Below are positions 62,698 to 64,000 of a DNA stretch of 64,000 nucleotides, in pieces. The stretch comes from Crotophaga sulcirostris. Its lineage: Eukaryota; Chordata; Aves; Cuculiformes; Crotophagidae. The position numbers and the translations under genes were made by a program. Within the stretch, counting starts at the first letter, position 1. Each line of letters opens with the position of its first letter. Location of the stretch: NCBI GenBank assembly GCA_013397455.1, contig VYZB01000341.1:852754-916753 (forward strand), given 5' to 3'. A model generated the notes under the pieces. The model made no database searches. It was not told where the DNA came from and saw nothing but the letters and a program-made list of their open reading frames with translations.

Positions 62698-64000
62698 CCA
62701 GTGAGACTGAGTCAGTCTGTGGCCAAGCTCAGGGCAGATGGCAGTTCTTAGAAAAGATGTCTCAGAAGAGAAGCAAAAGCATTTCCCATTCTCAAAGACC
62801 TGGGAGAAATACTGCTAAGATTTACAGAGGGATGATAGTGCAAAAGGATAAATAAAACCACATGTGAAGTTAATAGCACTGCAATGCTCCTGGTCTGGTT
62901 TTGCACCGGTGCTACAGGGACTTTTCAATTGGAGTAGGTGAGTCCAAGGAGTAGATGCACATCCCATCGTTCCCAAGTTGAACCTCTGGAGACAACCTCT
63001 GGCTCATCAGAGGACAGGCAGAAAACCCATCAGAAAGTACCTTCAGTTACTTCTGTTATCACTGTAATTGTACCATAGTTCTTTTTCAAGTGGTCACTTT
63101 AACCAAAACAGTTGACCTACTTGAGTAGAAGCCCTGCAGCTTTCAACACCAAAAAGAAGAATGCTTCATACTGTAAACTAAGGCATGAAAAGCAGGGTAG
63201 GACTATTTATAGCTCTGATTTCCTCTGAATAGATGAGAGACTAAACTTGACATTACAGACTGAAAAGACCAAGGTGTTGGGTTTTTTTTTTTTTGATACC
63301 CCATGCTACTATTTGGTGATAAAGCAGATAAAGAGGGGGCTGCCATGGCAACCACCTCATGAACCACCCTGGAGGCTTGTGTGCCAACCAAAACAGTAAT
63401 TAAGCATCTTTAGCTTGAAGTTTACTACAGAATATGATTTTATTCAATATATAGAGAAGGTAAAAACATCAGCAGTCCTAGTAACTAGTAGTTAGGGTAC
63501 TGCAGCCTCACTAACACAAGTAATGTAGGTGGAAATGGGTGTGGGCACTGTTCCTAGGATAAGCAGGAGCCAGGTTTTAGGTGATTTCCAAGGCTGTAAC
63601 TTTGAGCTGACACTGCTGTCACGAGAAGCGCTGTTGCTGTCCCTCATCTTCCAGTTGAGTGTTCATGCTGTCATGCCCTTCTAGGTGTGAGCAGCTTGGA
63701 TGTGGGGATGCAGGATGGCATGGTGGGGCAATGCTTCCTTAGGGGTGCTACCACATATGGGGTTGCATGAAATAAAAGATGGAAAGGAGAAGAAAGTGAT
63801 ATTGGGGGTGGAGCTGGTGGCTTTGGGAAGGGTGGGTAGCAGACTGAAGACAGAAATCTGGAAACAGAGTAGAGAGGGTCAGGATGGGGCCACATCCTGC
63901 ATGACTATGTGAGCCTTCAAGATGCTCTGTGCAAAGCTGACGATTTTTCCAGTTTACTTTAGAGGAATGTTTACATCTATTGTTGTGTGATGGAGTGTGT

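Larger units (their letters stand above)
57403..64000. other. RIN3 intron 3 (5' part)
   Basis: At least 6.6 kb of intron. It contains CR1 pieces at 58163-58479 and 62585-62697. I looked for the next SH2 exon (starting within an Ile codon, with a family YLEGS-like text) and did not find it. Confidence 0.7.

Noticed and set aside
1..64000. Assignment of the exchanger to SLC24A3 (NCKX3)
   Set aside because: The loop (SSKPLQNGRH, IENGN), the MCRE C-terminus and the downstream RIN3 gene all favour SLC24A4. RIN2, the paralog of RIN3, was also considered for the second gene, but its SH2 text and neighbourhood fit less well.

Overview
This is vertebrate, most probably bird, nuclear DNA. The grounds are GT-AG introns of 0.6 to 16 kb and repeats that are almost all CR1-type LINE fragments, including sense tails carrying octamer repeats; no Alu, L1 or B elements are recognisable. 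Nothing looks bacterial or viral, and there are no operons, CRISPR arrays, tRNAs or rRNAs.

The left 27.4 kb carries the last 15 coding exons of a potassium-dependent sodium/calcium exchanger on the + strand. I assembled them by eye with matching splice phases into 521 residues ending at a TAA at 27412-27414. The protein matches NCKX4 (SLC24A4) better than NCKX3 in its large cytosolic loop and its C-terminus. The signal-peptide and N-terminal exon(s) lie before the window. The stretch 27415 to about 34170 reads as a long 3' UTR with a proximal and a stronger distal poly(A) signal, and it contains a dead CR1 reverse-transcriptase fragment. About 4 kb of intergenic DNA follows.

From 38195 the first three coding exons of a second + strand gene appear (38195-38241, 53973-54159, 57288-57402). 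Their phases agree, and they encode a short leader plus the start of an SH2 domain with an FLVR motif. This is the N-terminus of RIN3, a Rab5-family exchange factor. The tandem SLC24A4-RIN3 order and orientation is the one known from human 14q32, which supports both calls. Exon 4 of RIN3 was not found, so the gene continues past the right edge.

The remaining sequence is intron and intergenic DNA with CR1 fragments of several ages: an old amniote-type group, a middle group with the usual ATTCTATG-like tail, and a younger group with an ATACTGTG tail. I do not see a new biological system here. The best leads are two frame-preserving candidate micro-exons in the SLC24A4 loop, a CR1 that ends 35 bases from a splice acceptor, the unusual loop sequence of this exchanger, a TATA-type candidate promoter for RIN3, and the CR1 tail variant.
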